Shown in pieces: positions 4,891 through 6,410 of a DNA stretch of 6,410 bases. The stretch is from assembly GCA_021818605.1 (NCBI GenBank), contig JAKAUH010000280.1:1-6410 (forward strand), read 5' to 3'. Position numbers and translations under genes: made by a program. The notes below the pieces were generated by a model that was not told the DNA's origin, searched no databases, and saw nothing but the letters and a program-made list of their open reading frames with translations. The stretch comes from Planctomycetota bacterium (lineage in GTDB: Bacteria > Planctomycetota > Planctomycetia > Isosphaerales > Isosphaeraceae). How positions within the stretch are numbered: the stretch's first letter is position 1; each line of letters opens with the position of its first letter.

Positions 4891-6159
4891 CCGCCCGCGC
4901 CCAGGTCGCCGCCCAACCGATCGTCCTGATGATCCCGGACACCACCGAAGTCGATCTGACGCGACCCGAGCCGCAGGTCACGGGCACCGGGCCGCTCGAC
5001 GGCGGCGCCCGCCGCGGCGCGGCGCGCTTTCGCATCTGATCCGCCCTTCACTCCCGACGGCACGCCGCTGGGGACCATTGACGCCCTCCCCTGGGCCCGC
5101 GTCGACAACGCGCCGCCGAACGCGACCAAGACCCGCGGCCAGCAGCGCGCCGAGCCGATCGAGGCCAAGGAGAGCTATCGATGGCTGACGGCCATGCAGT
5201 CCGTCCGCGCCGAGGCGGCGCGGTGTCCCGGGACGCAGTTGGTGCTCGTGGCCGACAGCGAGTCCGACATCTACGACGTGCTCGCCGAGGGGATGGAGGC
5301 CCGCCGCACCGCCGACTGGATCATCCGCTCCTGCCAGGATCGCGCCTTGGTCGACGACCTGGAGGATCGGGACGTGCTCGACTACCTCCGCGAGGAGGTC
5401 CTGGCGGCCCCCGTGCTCGAACGGCCGACGATCACGGTCCGCGGCCGGACCGCGAAGGTGGCCTGCGAGGAACGGGGCCGGCGCCAGCCGCGGCTGTCGC
5501 GGCAGGGGGTCGTCGCGGTCCGGGCCGTCACGGTCACCCTCCGTGCCCCGGAGCGGCGGGCCGGGCAATTGGCCGAGGTCACGGGCAACGCCGTGCTGGT
5601 CACCGAGGTGGATCCGCCCGAGGGCGACGTCGCGGTGGAGTGGCTCTTGCTGACGAGCCTGCCAATCGACACGGTCGAACAAGTGCGACTGGTGACCCAA
5701 TATTACAACTGACGATCGATGATTGAGGTCTTCTTCGGGGTGCTGAAGTCGGGCTGCCGGGTGGAGGATCGGCGGTTCGAGGATCTGGAGCGGCTGCTGC
5801 CCTGCCTGGCGGTCGACCTGATCGTGGCCTGGCGGGTGCTGTTCCTCTGCCGGTTGGGCCGGGGTTGCCCGGAGATGAGCTGCGAGGCCGTGTTCGAGCC
5901 GGCGGAGTGGCAGTCGGTATACGTGGTGGTGCGGCGGGAGTCTCCGCCGAAGCGGGCGTCTAAGCTGCAGGAGATGATCCGGCTGGTGGCGCAGCTGGTC
6001 GGGTACTTAAACCGGAAGCGCGACGACGAGCCGGGTCCGCAAACGCTGTGGCTGGGCCTGCAACGGCTTCATGACATCGCCACCTGCTGGAAGGTCTTCG
6101 GGCCCGGTGCCCGCCAGGAGGAAGCCACCGCCGCCGGAACGGCGGCCGAACTTGTGTAG
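4890..6159 (+). pseudogene. IS4-family (Tn5-like) transposase, truncated, frameshifted and with a nonsense codon
   Basis: Homology begins at ARAQVAAQPIVLMIPDTTEV (first catalytic Asp at 4938-4940) in one frame, which hits a stop at 5037-5039. The sequence resumes at FTPDGTPLG in the next frame (from about 5047) and runs to 5712. A short stretch between (ALSHL, about 5022-5036) fits the third frame, so at least two small indels are present. The second Asp is in LVLVADSESD (5254-5256). The YREK motif at about 5701-5748 keeps Y, R, E (5725) and K (5746) at x2-x3-x6 spacing, but a TGA at 5710-5712 interrupts it. The same frame then continues intact to 6159, ending with GYLNRKRDD and WLGLQRLHDIA. 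About 70-80 N-terminal residues (the end-binding part) are missing, having been replaced by sigma-factor sequence. This is a dead remnant of a cut-and-paste element. No terminal inverted repeat could be defined. Confidence 0.85.
5710..5712 (+). other. In-frame opal codon inside the transposase YREK motif
   Basis: The reading is Y-Y-N-TGA-R-S-M-I-E. Downstream homology continues in the same frame, so this is a nonsense substitution (most simply TGC or TGG to TGA), not a frameshift. Two codons later TCG stands where Tn5-like proteins usually have Trp (TGG). Confidence 0.8.
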
Positions 6160-6229
6160 AACAACGAGGGCGTCAGCCCCCTGGACCGCAATGCGACCGC
6201 TCCTCTCTCCGTTATCGTGTCATCCTGCT

Positions 6230-6265
6230 GGCCGCGACCGCGCGTGGCCTGGCGGGGTCGCGGCC
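6230..6265. repeat. 10-bp perfect inverted repeat
   Basis: GGCCGCGACC (6230-6239) pairs fully with GGTCGCGGCC (6256-6265) over a 16-base loop, about 70 bases after the transposase stop. It may end transcription or be an extragenic palindrome; no T-run follows. Confidence 0.5.
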
Positions 6266-6351
6266 GGGGGGATCCGTCGAGAGGAATCGGTGTGTGGGAC
6301 CGCGGGCCGGTCCGACCCCGGGTTGCTGACGCCCCCCGGCTACGTCCGATC

Positions 6352-6383
6352 GCCCCCTGACGGGGGCTCGGAGCCTTGCCGGG
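6352..6383. repeat. REP-like double-hairpin unit, copy 2
   Basis: GCCCCC-TGAC-GGGGGC (6352-6367), then GGCT-CGG-AGCC (6365-6375) and TTGCCGGG. The core 6357-6383 matches 4507-4535 in the same orientation. Confidence 0.5.
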
Positions 6384-6410
6384 ATAGGCCCCAGGATTCC
6401 AGGGGTCTCT

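Larger units (their letters stand above)
6160..6410. other. Gene-free stretch with several hairpins
   Basis: No coding region is supported. Hairpins visible: a 10-bp perfect stem at 6230-6265, GGACCG/CGGTCC at 6297-6313 (5-base loop), and GCCCCC/GGGGGC at 6352-6367 (TGAC loop). The outer end of the IS4-type element should lie shortly after 6159, but without its left end it cannot be placed. Confidence 0.5.

Noticed and set aside
4449..5039. A 196-residue plus-strand protein
   Set aside because: Only its last 50 residues (from ARAQVAAQ) match the transposase; the rest is antisense to the sigma fragment or crosses the palindrome cluster.
4978..5700. A 240-residue minus-strand ORF
   Set aside because: Antisense shadow of the IS4-type transposase, His/Arg/Gly-rich with no domain.
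5710..5712. TGA read as selenocysteine or a recoded residue
   Set aside because: The gene is already frameshifted and lacks its N-terminus, and transposases of this family do not use selenocysteine; a nonsense mutation is simpler.

Overview
The window is GC-rich throughout the coding parts and looks like an accessory, heavily rearranged region of a planctomycete-type chromosome, probably from the Isosphaeraceae/Gemmataceae side. The clues are a PEP-CTERM protein with NHL-like repeats, the C-terminus of an ECF-type sigma factor, a DUF1254/DUF1214 protein with an extra beta module, and IS630 and IS4 elements. This taxonomic guess rests on family flavour only; there is no rRNA or housekeeping gene here.

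Layout, left to right. (1) 1-553: the 3' end of a HigB-like toxin overlapping a complete HigA-like antitoxin (toxin first, ATGA overlap). (2) 560-855: a small unit that looks like an integron gene cassette. It has a GTTAGAC core site, a compact double zinc-ribbon gene starting 17 bases later, and an attC-like imperfect hairpin that begins with GTCTAAC and encodes the last residues of the gene. The distal core site is missing, so the attC is truncated. (3) 913-1295: the 3' end of a PEP-CTERM gene with a 41-residue repeat. (4) 1431-3200, minus strand: a DUF1254/DUF1214 gene that lost its 5' end at an IS630 element. (5) 3201-4287: an apparently complete IS630-family element with 26-bp inverted repeats, TA on both sides, and a transposase made by a -1 frameshift on A8. 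(6) 4290-4628: AT-rich flank, then a cluster of palindromes. (7) 4629 to about 4890, minus strand: a sigma-factor C-terminus butted against (8) about 4890-6159, an IS4-family (Tn5-like) transposase that lacks its N-terminus, has frameshifts near 5015-5050 and an opal stop inside the YREK motif. (9) 6160-6410: gene-free DNA with several hairpins; the last resembles a unit near 4493-4535.

Taken together this is a turnover zone. Of the genes visible, only higA, the zinc-ribbon gene and the IS630 transposase look intact. The rest are fragments joined at mobile-element or recombination boundaries. The toxin-antitoxin pair and the cassette-like unit are the parts most likely to be functional cargo. 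The most informative item is the attC-like site, because no integrase is visible and its 3' core half appears to be deleted.
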